Positions 39,501 to 48,370 of a stretch of 64,000 nt of DNA are shown here, piece by piece. The notes beneath the pieces are model-generated. The model was not told the origin of the DNA. It did no database searches and was given only the letters and a program-made list of their open reading frames with translations. The DNA is taken from positions 434,001-498,000 of the forward strand of contig NZ_JACGLT010000001.1 of NCBI RefSeq assembly GCF_014062315.1, in the 5' to 3' direction. Position numbers and translations under genes: made by a program. Each line of letters begins with the position of its first letter. Position 1 is the first letter of the stretch. Source of the stretch: Gelidibacter maritimus. GTDB taxonomy: Bacteria > Bacteroidota > Bacteroidia > Flavobacteriales > Flavobacteriaceae.

Positions 39501-39821
39501 GTAGTCGCCATCCGGATGAAAGGTGATGCGTTTTGGCTCACCACCTTCTGAAGGCATGATGTACACATCGGTATTGCCATCATATTCTGCCGTAAAAGCT
39601 ATGGTTTTGCCATCTTTTGAAAAATGAGGATTGGATTCGTAGCCCTCGCCACTGGTCAACCGAATTGCAGTACCACCATTTAGAGGTGCTTTCCACAAAT
39701 CGTTGGCATAAATAAATACCACTTCGGTTTTTGAAATTGTGGGCTGTCTCAGCAGTTGGGTACCCTGAGAAAATATCGAAAGTGAAAAAAACGAGACGAA
39801 ACAAATTAGGAAATTTTTCAT
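36552..39821 (-). CDS. Tricorn-like S41 protease with PD40 propeller and PDZ domain
   Basis: Secreted peptidase of 1089 residues from ATG 39821 (MKNFLICFVSFFSLSIFSQ signal; the upstream in-frame ATG at 39845 would mask it). Residues 20-520 hold WD40-like PD40 repeats (NPHFSKDGKTIAFTAEYDG, RSPIWSPKGDKIAWFSDASG). A Lys/Asp-rich linker follows (residues near 545-575). A PDZ-like segment lies near 790-870 (GINVNEGDYIISINGKTV). The S41 catalytic domain has the nucleophile region NERAGSGGDLLPYMF, with GTRTWGG behind. It probably degrades peptides in the periplasm. All expected blocks are present. Confidence 0.92.
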   Translation of the reverse strand: MKNFLICFVSFFSLSIFSQGTQLLRQPTISKTEVVFIYANDLWKAPLNGGTAIRLTSGEGYESNPHFSKDGKTIAFTAEYDGNTDVYIMPSEGGEPKRITFHPDGDYVEGWTPDNKILFRSGREGKPTATTKLYTVGTDGSFPEALDLQRAAYGDISADGKYIAYTPITSWDPEWRNYRGGQAMPIWIVDLETKDLITTPQLDKERHLDPIWLNGVVYYLSERDYTSNIWSFDPKTKTEKQITFHKKFDVKSLSANQDQIVYEQGGYLHLLNVETLDTKPLHITATGDLNFARPRWEDVSANRLSNPQISPKGMRAVFEHRGDIFTVPKEHGTWRNLTNTSGVADRSPIWSPKGDKIAWFSDASGNYKMVVADQDGNNQEEITLPNATFFFKPEWSNDGKHIAYTDTDYNIWVLNLDTKKAVKADTDRYAHPERSMNPVWSPDSKWIAYAKQLESHFKAIFVYNVDTNENIQITDGMADAITPVWDATGKYIFTLASTNYGLTSGWLDMSSYDVNVTRGLYAIVLNSKDDAPILPKTDEENSKKQDDKSEGKKDDKKKKSDSKDDLTEVPKIVIDKDNIFNRTVPLQLKQAKYVGLIKGPKNVVFVAETIPDESGQKIHSYSLEDGKATDYAKNISEMVVSADRENALIRQNNNWSIVNTSKPPKDEEKLKMDLKIKVDPKEEYHQMFKEGWRYMRDFLYVNNVHGAPWDTIYEWYAPWIDHVRHRTDLNYVIDIMSGEVSIGHSYVSGGDMPKIDRVPVGLLGCDFEWTTDGYRIRKIYTGETWNPDIYAPLGLPGINVNEGDYIISINGKTVNPKENIYSLLEQTANRETTIEVNSKPSKTGAKSFLVKPVTNERGLRYMDWVEGNRKKVDELSDGKLAYVYVPNTSQPGFASFNRYYFAQQDKKGVIIDERNNGGGSAADYMIDIMSRELFGYFNSKTNDNRPWTTPMAGIWGPKVMLINERAGSGGDLLPYMFKAKNIGPLIGTRTWGGLVGTWDTPPFIDGGRMVAPRGGFYDVNGEWAVEGEGVAPDIEVIQTPKGTQDGGDPQLERGVKEALKLLETQEFEMKPEPAAPVRWKRPEGYENEN

Positions 39822-40104
39822 ATTGGCGTTGGTGTTAAAAATCATCTTTAAAGATACAAATTATATAAAATTTATTTGTATAACCTCTTTGGATCATAAA
39901 AGTTAAAAACTGAAGTACAATGCCGATTCTTTGTTTGACCCTCCTGATAATTATCGGGACTAAAGGGAGCAATAAAGCTCCAATGATTAATTAATTTGAG
40001 AATTAGCCTTCCCTTAGATGGGGCAATGCCTACTCGGATTTTAAATGAGCAATCTCTAGTATTAGATTAATTGCAGGTTTGCAATAAATTTTAGAACCGA
40101 CAGA

Positions 40105-40710
40105 CTATTCCAAAGCAAACTTCAGTTTCAGTTCTGCTAATTTTTCACCTGAAAACAACCGCAGTTCTTCAAAGAAACTGGTGAATTCCGCTTCAAACTC
40201 ATGATAGAATTCCTTGAGTTCATTGGTGGCCTGATCCATTCCAGAGATATTGTTGGTTCGTCTGTTCATGCCATTTAAAACATTCTGAATGCCTTCAATT
40301 TTTGCATAATGAAACAGCCAATTCCCTGCAATCATATACGGCACCATTTTTTGAACGCGCAATGGTAAATATTCTGCGTGTGTTTTTAAGGTTTCGTAAA
40401 AGTCATCTACATATATATCCAATGGGATAGGCGAGTAGTGGCCCCAGTTTTTCGCTAAAAAATGATCGTATAAAATATCCACGATCACCCCGCTGTAATG
40501 GCTGTAGTTTTTGTGCAAGCGTTTGGTGCTTAATCGAACTGTAGGATGTGCATCAGTAAACGTATCAATTTCACGATGGAGGAGAATGCCAATTTGAATT
40601 TCAACGGGATACTTTTTATAGTTTTTCCCTTTGATACCATCTGCCATAAAGTTGCCAATGGTGATTAATTCATTGTTTCCTGATAGATAAATATGGGCTA
40701 AAAAATTCAT
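40105..40710 (-). CDS. Acyl carrier protein phosphodiesterase (AcpH-type)
   Basis: 201 residues, HD-like fold. The start MNFLAHIYLSG, then IGNFMADGIKG, HREIDTFTDAHP and GVIVDILYDHFLA, are the family's metal-site blocks. AcpH removes the 4'-phosphopantetheine arm from acyl carrier protein. The length matches. No acpP is in this window. Confidence 0.9.
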   Translation of the reverse strand: MNFLAHIYLSGNNELITIGNFMADGIKGKNYKKYPVEIQIGILLHREIDTFTDAHPTVRLSTKRLHKNYSHYSGVIVDILYDHFLAKNWGHYSPIPLDIYVDDFYETLKTHAEYLPLRVQKMVPYMIAGNWLFHYAKIEGIQNVLNGMNRRTNNISGMDQATNELKEFYHEFEAEFTSFFEELRLFSGEKLAELKLKFALE

Positions 40711-40801
40711 TGGTCTAATTTACGGAATAGGATTTTAGTAATTCGACAAGCGCATCACAAATTTCGATAAGCACATCACAAAATTTCTGATTTTGTAATT
40801 G

Positions 40802-40809
40802 TATATTTG
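40802..40809 (+). promoter_or_regulatory. Bacteroidota -7 box upstream of glmM
   Basis: TATATTTG is an exact match to the TAnnTTTG consensus, 25 bases before the preferred ATG. The -33 element is not clear. The preceding 60 bp contain a near-duplicate phrase (CGCATCACAAATTTC, then CACATCACAAAATTTC). Confidence 0.5.
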
Positions 40810-40833
40810 TTTTTCATTTTAAAATTAGAAAAT

Positions 40834-42222
40834 ATGACACTTATAAAATCAATTTCAGGCATACGAGGCACTATTGGAGGTAAGGTAGGCGATAATTTGA
40901 CGCCTATTGATGCTGTTAAATTTGCATCTGCTTATGGAATCTGGTTAAAAGAACAACGAAATAAAGATAACTACCGCGTGGTGATTGGGCGAGATGCACG
41001 GATTTCTGGAGAAATGATCCAAAACTTGGTGATGAATACCTTGGTTGGCTTGGGCATCCATGTTATCGATCTCGGATTGTCAACCACGCCTACGGTTGAG
41101 GTTGCCGTGCCAATGGAACATGCCGATGGTGGTATTATATTGACCGCCAGCCATAATCCAAAACAATGGAATGCCCTTAAGTTGCTTAATGCCAAGGGTG
41201 AGTTTTTGAATGCTGCTGAAGGCGCACGTATTTTGGAGATAGCCGAAGCCGATCAAATGACTTTTGCAGAAGTGGATGATCTTGGTAAAATCGGAAAAAA
41301 TGAGGCTTATATGGACATCCATATTGACGAAGTTCTAAAAATGTCATTGGTGAATAAAGAAGCCATTAAAGAGGCAAAGTTTAAAGTGGTTGTTGATGGT
41401 GTCAATTCCTCAGGCGGGATTATCATTCCGTTATTATTGGAGCGTTTGGGTGTGGAGGCCGTAAAGTTATATTGTGAACCTACCGGCCATTTTCCACATA
41501 ATCCAGAACCTTTAAAGGAGCATCTAAAAGATTTATCTGCCATGGTAGTCAAAGAGCAAGCGCATTTCGGGATTGCAGTAGATCCTGATGTGGACCGTTT
41601 GGCGTTTGTGGATGAAAAAGGGGAAATGTTTGGAGAAGAATACACTTTAGTGGCCTGTGCAGATTATGTGCTGAGCAAAACCCCTGGCAATACAGTTAGC
41701 AATATGAGTTCCACAAGAGCTTTAAGGGATATTACTGAAAAGCATGGCGGGAGTTATGAAGCCAGTGCAGTAGGAGAGGTGAACGTGGTGGAATTGATGA
41801 AAAAGAACGATGCGGTGATCGGTGGCGAAGGTAATGGAGGCATTATTTATCCTGAATTGCATTATGGTCGTGACGCATTAGTTGGCGTGGCCTTATTTTT
41901 AAGTCTATTGGCAGAAAAAGGGATGACCACTAGTGCACTTCGAGCGACCTATCCAAACTATTTTATGGGTAAGAAAAAAATCGATTTAACGCCAGAAATA
42001 GATGTAGATGCGATTTTAAAAGCGATGGAAGAACGCTATAAAAATGAAAAACTAACAACTATTGACGGCGTCAAAATAGACTTTAGTGACAGTTGGGTTC
42101 ATTTACGCAAGAGTAATACGGAGCCCATTATCAGAATCTATACCGAAGCACCTTCACAGGATGAAGCCGACGGTCTTGCGGATAAGATCATTTCCGAAAT
42201 TAAGGCTGTCGCAAATATTTAG
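40834..42222 (+). CDS. glmM: Phosphoglucosamine mutase / phosphohexomutase
   Basis: Converts glucosamine-6-phosphate to glucosamine-1-phosphate for peptidoglycan and lipid A precursors. The start is ATG 40834 (MTLIKSISGIRGTIGG); the in-frame ATG 40807 adds a lysine/leucine tail unlike the family and overlaps the promoter. 462 residues. Active serine loop TASHNPKQWNALK, metal loop VDPDVDRLAF, sugar loop GEGNGGIIYPE, phosphate loop SNTEPIIRIYTEA. Phosphomannomutase activity is not excluded. Confidence 0.92.
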   Translation: MTLIKSISGIRGTIGGKVGDNLTPIDAVKFASAYGIWLKEQRNKDNYRVVIGRDARISGEMIQNLVMNTLVGLGIHVIDLGLSTTPTVEVAVPMEHADGGIILTASHNPKQWNALKLLNAKGEFLNAAEGARILEIAEADQMTFAEVDDLGKIGKNEAYMDIHIDEVLKMSLVNKEAIKEAKFKVVVDGVNSSGGIIIPLLLERLGVEAVKLYCEPTGHFPHNPEPLKEHLKDLSAMVVKEQAHFGIAVDPDVDRLAFVDEKGEMFGEEYTLVACADYVLSKTPGNTVSNMSSTRALRDITEKHGGSYEASAVGEVNVVELMKKNDAVIGGEGNGGIIYPELHYGRDALVGVALFLSLLAEKGMTTSALRATYPNYFMGKKKIDLTPEIDVDAILKAMEERYKNEKLTTIDGVKIDFSDSWVHLRKSNTEPIIRIYTEAPSQDEADGLADKIISEIKAVANI

Positions 42223-42248
42223 TACCTTTGATTTTTAAATTTAATGCC

Positions 42249-43754
42249 ATGATAACCACCGAACTTTCCAATACAAAAACTACCGAACTGGAACGCTACT
42301 TTCAGCCGTTCCGTCAACATATCATTGGGATTGATCAAGAGTTTTTGACACCTTATGGGAAACAAAAAATCGTTTATACCGATTGGACCGCTTCGGGACG
42401 ACTTTATAGACCTATTGAAGAGAAATTGATGAACGTTTTTGGTCCGTATGTAGCGAATACCCATACGGAAACTACAGTCTCTGGGACAGCAATGACCAAG
42501 GCGTATCATAAGGCCAAACATATTATTAAAGATCATGTCAACAGCAACGACGACGATGTCTTGATTTGCTGTGGCAGTGGCATGACGGAAGCTATTAATA
42601 AATTTCAGCGGATTTTGGGTTTGAAAGTACCTGAAAACATGAGAAAGCATACCGTAGTTCCCGATGCCATGAAACCAGTTGTCTTTATTACGCACATGGA
42701 ACATCATTCCAATCAGACGTCTTGGTTGGAAACCATCGCTAAAGTCGAGGTCATTCCTCCAGGGGAAGATGGTTTGTTTTGCATGGACAATTTTAAAGTA
42801 CTTCTTGAACAGTACAAGGATCGTCCTATTAAAATTGCCTCGGTTGTAGGCGGGTCAAATGTGACAGGAATCCAAACACCTTATCACGATATCGCTAAAG
42901 TAATGCATCAAAATGGCGGGGTCTGTTTTGTTGATTTTGCCTGCTCAGCTCCTTATGTGGATATTGATATGCATCCAGAAGATGAAGAACAGGCATTGGA
43001 CGCCATCTTCTTTTCACCACACAAATTTATTGGAGGACCAGGAACTTCCGGTGTTTTGATTTTCAATAAAAAACTGTATAAAAACATGATTCCGGACAGC
43101 CCGGGAGGTGGTACCGTAAGTTGGACCAATCCGTGGGGCGAACACAAGTATATTGATAATATTGAAGATCGAGAGGACGGTGGAACTCCAGGGTTTCTAC
43201 AAACCATTAAAACAGCCTTGGCCATTAAGCTCAAGGAGCAAATGGGTGTGGACAAAATTTTGGAGCGAGAGCATGAAATTGTTGAATATATTTTTGCCAA
43301 ACTAAAACCTGTTGAGAACATCAATATTCTTGCTGGTCAGCATCAAGACCGATTGGGAGTGATTTCTTTCTATATTGATGATCTGCATTATAATCTGGGT
43401 GTCAAAATATTAAATGATCGCTTTGGGATCCAAACACGTGGTGGATGCAGTTGTGCAGGTACTTATGGCCACTTTTTATTGCACGTGGATCAGGAAACCT
43501 CCCGCGAACTCACCTCAGAGATTTCGCTGGGCGAACTGACCAGAAAGCCAGGTTGGATCCGTATGTCTATCCATCCGACAACAACTACAGAGGAAACAGT
43601 TTATGTGTGTGATAGTTTAAAAGAGCTTGCCAAACATCATCAAGAGTGGGCTAAGGAATATCAATATATTGCAGCAACCAATGAGTTTGTGCATCAATCG
43701 ACTTTAGTGGAGGATAAATATGAGCTTCCGGTTGATGAATGGTTTGAGATGTAA
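42249..43754 (+). CDS. Aminotransferase class V / cysteine desulfurase-like PLP enzyme
   Basis: 501 residues from ATG 42249 (MITTELSNTKT). The PLP-lysine motif is FFSPHKFIGGPGTSGVL. The substrate loop near the C-terminus, TRGGCSCAGTYGHF, carries two Cys that might serve as persulfide acceptor, as in desulfurases. It is larger than SufS (about 405 residues). The substrate is uncertain, so I do not name it sufS. The gene begins 27 bp after glmM and may be co-transcribed. Confidence 0.85.
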   Translation: MITTELSNTKTTELERYFQPFRQHIIGIDQEFLTPYGKQKIVYTDWTASGRLYRPIEEKLMNVFGPYVANTHTETTVSGTAMTKAYHKAKHIIKDHVNSNDDDVLICCGSGMTEAINKFQRILGLKVPENMRKHTVVPDAMKPVVFITHMEHHSNQTSWLETIAKVEVIPPGEDGLFCMDNFKVLLEQYKDRPIKIASVVGGSNVTGIQTPYHDIAKVMHQNGGVCFVDFACSAPYVDIDMHPEDEEQALDAIFFSPHKFIGGPGTSGVLIFNKKLYKNMIPDSPGGGTVSWTNPWGEHKYIDNIEDREDGGTPGFLQTIKTALAIKLKEQMGVDKILEREHEIVEYIFAKLKPVENINILAGQHQDRLGVISFYIDDLHYNLGVKILNDRFGIQTRGGCSCAGTYGHFLLHVDQETSRELTSEISLGELTRKPGWIRMSIHPTTTTEETVYVCDSLKELAKHHQEWAKEYQYIAATNEFVHQSTLVEDKYELPVDEWFEM

Positions 43755-43806
43755 TTGATGGAACGCCGAGGACGCTGATTGGACGGATTTCCACTGATAT
43801 TTATTA

Positions 43807-43822
43807 TAGACACTTCCCGATA
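43807..43822. repeat. Short dyad repeat, CCCGATAACTATCGGG
   Basis: A 16-bp near-perfect palindrome in the gap between convergent genes. A related copy (CCTGATAATTATCGGG) lies near 39942-39957. These are probably members of a dispersed intergenic repeat. Confidence 0.6.
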
Positions 43823-44026
43823 ACTATCGGGATCACTAATTTTCACGGACCATTCTTTCGGAGTTTTTGGTAGACTGCAAGTAAAGTTGATTATGATTGC
43901 ACGGATTTGATCGCGTTGGGATTTCACAAATTCTTCAATATTACTCTTGTGTCCCCTTTTTCAATCCACTCTTGTATTCCCGTTGCTCTGTGAGAAAAAC
44001 AGCCGTGAAAGCTTATTGCATATCTT

Positions 44027-44917
44027 TTACTGAAACTCCGCAGGAACTTTGTCTCTATGTTTCCAACGTCGGTGTGTCCATAGATAATATTGTGGTGCTT
44101 CTCGGATTTGTTTTTCGACTTTTTGGGTAAACATATCCGATATTTCGTAGTTGGGATACTCGTTTGGATCGTGCGCCAACATTTCAAAAGTTGTCTCATA
44201 GTAACCACGTTTGAGGCGTTTCACTCTAAAGAATACTACTGACATATCCAATCGTTTCGCCAACATTTCAGCTCCGGTATGGATTGGGACCTTGATGCCC
44301 ATAAATTCACTCCAGTGAAATGCCCTTTCTACCTGTGGGGATTGGTCCGAAGCAAACCCGTTGATGGTCAGCTCTCCTTCTAACTTTGATCTGGTCAAGG
44401 CAGGAACCGTTTCTTTAGTAGTAATTAATGTACTATCGTATTTGGCACGGATCCGTTTTACCAATCGGTCAAAATACTTATTGCTCAATCGGCTGTAAAC
44501 CGCATATCCTTTATGCTCAAGGTATGTTTGTAAAATAAAGATCCATTCCCAACTACCATAATGTCCACACATCAAAACAATGCTTCGGTTTTGCTTTCCA
44601 AGATCGGTAAGAAGTTCTACGTTGGTAAAGGTCAAGCGCTTTTTCATGGATTCTTCAGAAATGGTCAAAGATTTAATCGCTTCCACCAACAAATCACAAA
44701 AATGATGATAAAACTTATCGGTAATGTCGTTGATTTCAGCCTCTGACTTTTCGGGAAAAACCAACCTTAAATTATCTTGTACCACTTTTTTTCTATAGCC
44801 CACAAGTTTATAAATGATTATGTACAGTCCATCAGAAAAGGCATAGAGCAATCGAAATGGGAGGATTGATATCAGCCAAATAAGAGGATAAACTAAAATG
44901 TAAACGAGAAATTGCAT
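44027..44917 (-). CDS. LpxL/HtrB-like lysophospholipid acyltransferase
   Basis: 296 residues with an N-terminal membrane segment (LVYILVYPLIWLISILPFRL), then VQDNLRLVFPEKSEAEI and the acyltransferase core CGHYGSWEW (HxxxxW). The later part contains RGYYETTFEMLAHDP and the terminal YYLWTHRRWKHRDKVP. Family members add secondary acyl chains to lipid A at the inner membrane. The acyl donor and site are not deducible. Confidence 0.9.
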   Translation of the reverse strand: MQFLVYILVYPLIWLISILPFRLLYAFSDGLYIIIYKLVGYRKKVVQDNLRLVFPEKSEAEINDITDKFYHHFCDLLVEAIKSLTISEESMKKRLTFTNVELLTDLGKQNRSIVLMCGHYGSWEWIFILQTYLEHKGYAVYSRLSNKYFDRLVKRIRAKYDSTLITTKETVPALTRSKLEGELTINGFASDQSPQVERAFHWSEFMGIKVPIHTGAEMLAKRLDMSVVFFRVKRLKRGYYETTFEMLAHDPNEYPNYEISDMFTQKVEKQIREAPQYYLWTHRRWKHRDKVPAEFQ

Positions 44918-44927
44918 TTTTTAATAT

Positions 44928-44949
44928 TAGATTTGCAGCTGCAAAGATA
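44928..44949. promoter_or_regulatory. Back-to-back divergent promoters for the lpxL-like and rhomboid genes
   Basis: Between the two divergent starts, TAGATTTG (44928-44935, plus strand) and TATCTTTG (minus strand, 44949-44942) both match TAnnTTTG exactly. The centre is the perfect 14-bp palindrome TTTGCAGCTGCAAA. The plus-strand box lies 46 bases before the rhomboid ATG. The minus-strand box lies 25 bases before the acyltransferase ATG. The two boxes are too close for simultaneous occupancy, so mutually exclusive firing is likely. Confidence 0.7.
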
Positions 44950-44980
44950 TGCTTTAATATAAATAACACGTTTGGAGTTT

Positions 44981-45631
44981 ATGGGTAATTTAGATTTGGT
45001 AACTATTGTAGTCATTGCGGCAAATGTAATTATATCATTTAAAGGGTTTAATGATCGTGGTTTTTTTGAACGCTACAAATTTAATGTTGGAGGAATTAGG
45101 CGAGGAGAAAAAATCAGGATTTTTAGTTCAGGTTTTTTGCATGTAGATACCATGCACCTTTTCTTCAATATGTTCACCCTGTATTTTTTTGCTCCGGTCG
45201 TGATTGCCTATTTAGGAACCGTACATTTTTTGATCATTTATATTGCCAGTTTAATTTTAGGAAATCTCCTGTCTCTCTATTTTCATAAAGATGAATATCA
45301 CTACAGTGCGGTAGGTGCCAGTGGTGCAGTTACGGGTGTATTGTACTCGGCAATTTTGTTGGAGCCTTCCATGCAATTGGGTATTCTGTTTATTCCGTTG
45401 CCAATTCCGGCCTATGTTTTTGGAATCTTATATTTGCTGTATTCTATTTACGGTATGAAAAATCAATTGGGAAATATTGGTCATGATGCACATTTTGGTG
45501 GTGCCATTGGTGGATTTGTAGTGACCTTGATCCTTATGCCTTCACTTTTTCAAACCGATTTACTCATGGTTGGTCTACTGGCCATTCCAATTGTCATTCT
45601 ATTTGTGATGCACAAAACTGGGAAAATTTAA
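44981..45631 (+). CDS. Rhomboid-family intramembrane serine protease
   Basis: 216 residues from ATG 44981 (MGNLDLVTIVVIAANVI); the TTG three codons upstream is less likely. Several membrane helices are visible. The catalytic Ser lies in GASGAVTGVLY and the catalytic His in GHDAHFGGAIGGF, a complete dyad. The motif before it, FFNMFTLYFFAP, is the usual helix 2 element. Substrates are unknown. Confidence 0.92.
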   Translation: MGNLDLVTIVVIAANVIISFKGFNDRGFFERYKFNVGGIRRGEKIRIFSSGFLHVDTMHLFFNMFTLYFFAPVVIAYLGTVHFLIIYIASLILGNLLSLYFHKDEYHYSAVGASGAVTGVLYSAILLEPSMQLGILFIPLPIPAYVFGILYLLYSIYGMKNQLGNIGHDAHFGGAIGGFVVTLILMPSLFQTDLLMVGLLAIPIVILFVMHKTGKI

Positions 45632-45670
45632 GTATTGAGTGCCCATTAGTGACAGTAATGGTCTGGTCGT

Positions 45671-46816
45671 TTAATTCAAAAGTTCACCAATCTTAGCCTC
45701 CAAGGCAGCACCTCTTAAGTTTTTTGCCACAATCTTACCAGATTCATCTAAGATATAGGTAGCTGGAATGGAATTGATATTGTATAGTTTAGCGATAGGA
45801 TCGTTAAAGTAGTTGAGGTTGGATACATGGTGCCAAGTCAATTTATCATCTTTGATCGCTTTTAACCATCGGTCTTTATGTCCAGGTCTGTCCAAAGCAA
45901 CATTGATAATCTCCAAGCCCTTATCATGATATTTTTGAAAAACCTTGACCACATTCGGATTTTCCTTTCTGCAAGGCCCACACCATGATGCCCAAAAGTC
46001 TATAATGGTCACTTTTCCTCTGATATCGCTTAAGGCGAGCGTATTTCCGTCAGGATTAGGTGCTGAAAAATCGGGGGCAACCTTACCAATATCCAACGCA
46101 CTAAATTTTGCCATCTGCAGTTTTTTATTTTCCAACTGAACAAATACCCGTTTACCATATTCTGAAGCTTTGAGATCAGAGTTCATGGCATTGAATTTTT
46201 GTTCAATAATTTCAAAATCGGTATTGGGAGTTGCAATCAGAGACTCCATCAAAACCAAGGAAAAATAATTATCGGGGTGTTCACTTATGAAATTCGTGGG
46301 ATAGTCGGCCAATTCCTGATTGATATCTCTTATTGCAATGGCAAGTCGGGCGTTTTCAGATTTGTTTTCAGCAGTTGTGAGCGTCCTGTTTTCGGCAATT
46401 AAAGCATTGCGTTTGCTGGTCAATTCCTGTGCCTTTTGCATATAAGTGGTTAAGGCATCATTGGATTTTGACCCTGAGATCGTAGAACCTCCCAAGTTTT
46501 CCGGGTTTACGGAAATAGTAATTTCGCCGTTTTCAATGATGATCGGCAAACGGCCAGCCACACTATTAATGGTCATATACCAAAGTTGTGGCGCTCCAAT
46601 ATCACCTTTAAAAATAAAGGTTTCATTCATCACAATGGCGGTGTCTTTAATGACTTCGCGTTGTTGATTATCGACAGTTTTTAAATGCACCCGGACACCG
46701 TTAAAAACGCCAGGAGCCGTTCCGTTGATAACATAGCCATCTATTTCAACTTGAGGATCCGATTTGCACGAGGTCAATGCGATGCAGACGATTAAAAGAC
46801 GAATCACTTTTTTCAT
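45671..46816 (-). CDS. TlpA-family thioredoxin-like lipoprotein with N-terminal DUF4369-like domain
   Basis: 381 residues with lipobox TSCKSD. The first part (about 22-130, YVINGTAPGVFNGVRVHL) matches the DUF4369-type beta domain often fused to TlpA in Bacteroidota. The thioredoxin domain near the C-terminus has WASWCGPCRKENP (WCGPC) and the cis-Pro loop SIPATYILDESG. It acts as a periplasmic disulfide reductase; its partner is unknown. It is related to the protein at 3022-4263 only in the thioredoxin part. Confidence 0.92.
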   Translation of the reverse strand: MKKVIRLLIVCIALTSCKSDPQVEIDGYVINGTAPGVFNGVRVHLKTVDNQQREVIKDTAIVMNETFIFKGDIGAPQLWYMTINSVAGRLPIIIENGEITISVNPENLGGSTISGSKSNDALTTYMQKAQELTSKRNALIAENRTLTTAENKSENARLAIAIRDINQELADYPTNFISEHPDNYFSLVLMESLIATPNTDFEIIEQKFNAMNSDLKASEYGKRVFVQLENKKLQMAKFSALDIGKVAPDFSAPNPDGNTLALSDIRGKVTIIDFWASWCGPCRKENPNVVKVFQKYHDKGLEIINVALDRPGHKDRWLKAIKDDKLTWHHVSNLNYFNDPIAKLYNINSIPATYILDESGKIVAKNLRGAALEAKIGELLN

Positions 46817-46935
46817 GGGACTGATTTTTTATGGGTTTACAAATATAATAAGATATGAGAGATTAGAAAGTTTGTAAGGAGGTCTTGATTCCTTAAGAAA
46901 TTTAACATTTACTCTTAAAGATGGCATTTTTACGA

Positions 46936-46943
46936 TATTTTTG
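46936..46943 (+). promoter_or_regulatory. Bacteroidota -7 box for mnmE
   Basis: TATTTTTG, exact match to TAnnTTTG, 18 bases before the mnmE ATG, giving a very short leader. The upstream -33 element is only loosely recognisable. Confidence 0.4.
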
Positions 46944-46960
46944 CAGGAAAATGATGCGTT

Positions 46961-48370
46961 ATGATTGCTAATGATACTATTGTTGCCTTGGCCACTGCTT
47001 CTGGAAGTGGTGCCATTGCCGTAATCCGACTTTCGGGAAAGGACGCTATTTCAATTGGCTCACGGTTTTTTAAATCCGTTTCGGGGAAATCCCTTTCGGA
47101 ACAGAAAACGCATACCGTACATTTAGGTCATATTGTTGATGGACCAAGAGTGATTGATGAAGTTTTAGTGACCATTTTCAAGAACCCGAATTCGTACACA
47201 GGTGAGGATGTTATTGAGATTTCCTGTCACGGAAGTTTATATATCCAGCAAGAAATCATCCAACTGTTTTTGAAGAATGGCTGCCGAATGGCAAATGCAG
47301 GAGAATATACCTTACGGGCATTTTTAAACGGAAAATTGGATCTGAGCCAGGCTGAAGCCGTGGCCGATTTGATAGCCAGTGATAATGAAGCCTCCCATAA
47401 AATTGCCATGCAACAAATGCGTGGTGGCTTTAGCAATGAGATCAAACATTTGCGTGACGAACTGCTGAATTTTGCCAGCTTGATTGAACTCGAGCTCGAT
47501 TTTGCTGAAGAAGATGTCGAATTTGCCAATCGTGATGAGTTTTATGAATTGGTGAACCGGATCATCCATGTATTAAAAAGACTGATCGATTCTTTCTCGG
47601 TTGGGAACGTCATCAAACATGGCATCCCTGTAGCTATTGTCGGCGAACCGAATGTTGGGAAATCGACTTTACTCAACGCACTTTTAAACGAAGAACGTGC
47701 CATTGTTTCAGATATTGCTGGGACCACAAGAGATACCATTGAAGACGAAATGGTGATAGGAGGGATGAGTTTCCGATTTATTGATACAGCCGGAATACGC
47801 GAAACCGAAGATGTTGTTGAGAGTATTGGGATCAAGAAAACTTTTGAAAAGATTGAACAAGCACAGGTGGTGTTATTTTTAATTGGCAGTGGTCAGCTCG
47901 CTAAGGGTGATGAGGCGATTCAATCCTTCATTGTCGAAATTGAGAAAATAAAGAACCAATTTCCACAGAAGCAGTTATTGGTCGTCCTCAATAAAATCGA
48001 CCAGATTACCGATAGCGAGCTTGCCAATATCACAACGCAGCTTTCACCTCACACGGCACACCTTATTCCTATTTCCGCAAAAACCGGATTTGGAGTGGAG
48101 CAGTTGACCGACACCTTATTGAATCTCATCAACACGGGTGCGCTCAGAAACAACGAAACCATCATCACCAACACCAGGCATTATGACGCTCTCTTAAAAG
48201 CCTTTGAAGAAATCCAAAAAGTCAAATACGGCTTGGATTCAGAACTTTCAGGCGATCTGTTGGCTATTGATATCCGTCAGGCCTTATATCACTTTGGAGA
48301 AATCACAGGTGAGATTACCAATGATGATCTGTTGGGGAATATTTTTGCGAATTTTTGTATCGGAAAATAA
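46961..48370 (+). CDS. mnmE: tRNA modification GTPase MnmE
   Basis: With MnmG it makes the 5-carboxymethylaminomethyl group on wobble uridines. 469 residues. N-terminal folate-binding domain (MIANDTIVALATASGSGAIA, GEYTLRAFLNGKLDLSQAEAV), G domain with GEPNVGKSTLLNALL, DTAGIRET and LNKIDQ, and the C-terminal FANFCIGK ending with the essential Cys of CIGK. The final bases (TTTTGTATCGGAAAATAA) correspond to the mnmE 3'-end that serves as attachment site for SGI1-type islands in Gammaproteobacteria. The accessory island begins immediately after this stop. Confidence 0.97.
   Translation: MIANDTIVALATASGSGAIAVIRLSGKDAISIGSRFFKSVSGKSLSEQKTHTVHLGHIVDGPRVIDEVLVTIFKNPNSYTGEDVIEISCHGSLYIQQEIIQLFLKNGCRMANAGEYTLRAFLNGKLDLSQAEAVADLIASDNEASHKIAMQQMRGGFSNEIKHLRDELLNFASLIELELDFAEEDVEFANRDEFYELVNRIIHVLKRLIDSFSVGNVIKHGIPVAIVGEPNVGKSTLLNALLNEERAIVSDIAGTTRDTIEDEMVIGGMSFRFIDTAGIRETEDVVESIGIKKTFEKIEQAQVVLFLIGSGQLAKGDEAIQSFIVEIEKIKNQFPQKQLLVVLNKIDQITDSELANITTQLSPHTAHLIPISAKTGFGVEQLTDTLLNLINTGALRNNETIITNTRHYDALLKAFEEIQKVKYGLDSELSGDLLAIDIRQALYHFGEITGEITNDDLLGNIFANFCIGK

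Noticed and set aside
43897-44130. 77-codon plus-strand frame overlapping the acyltransferase end
   Set aside because: Antisense to a recognised conserved C-terminus.
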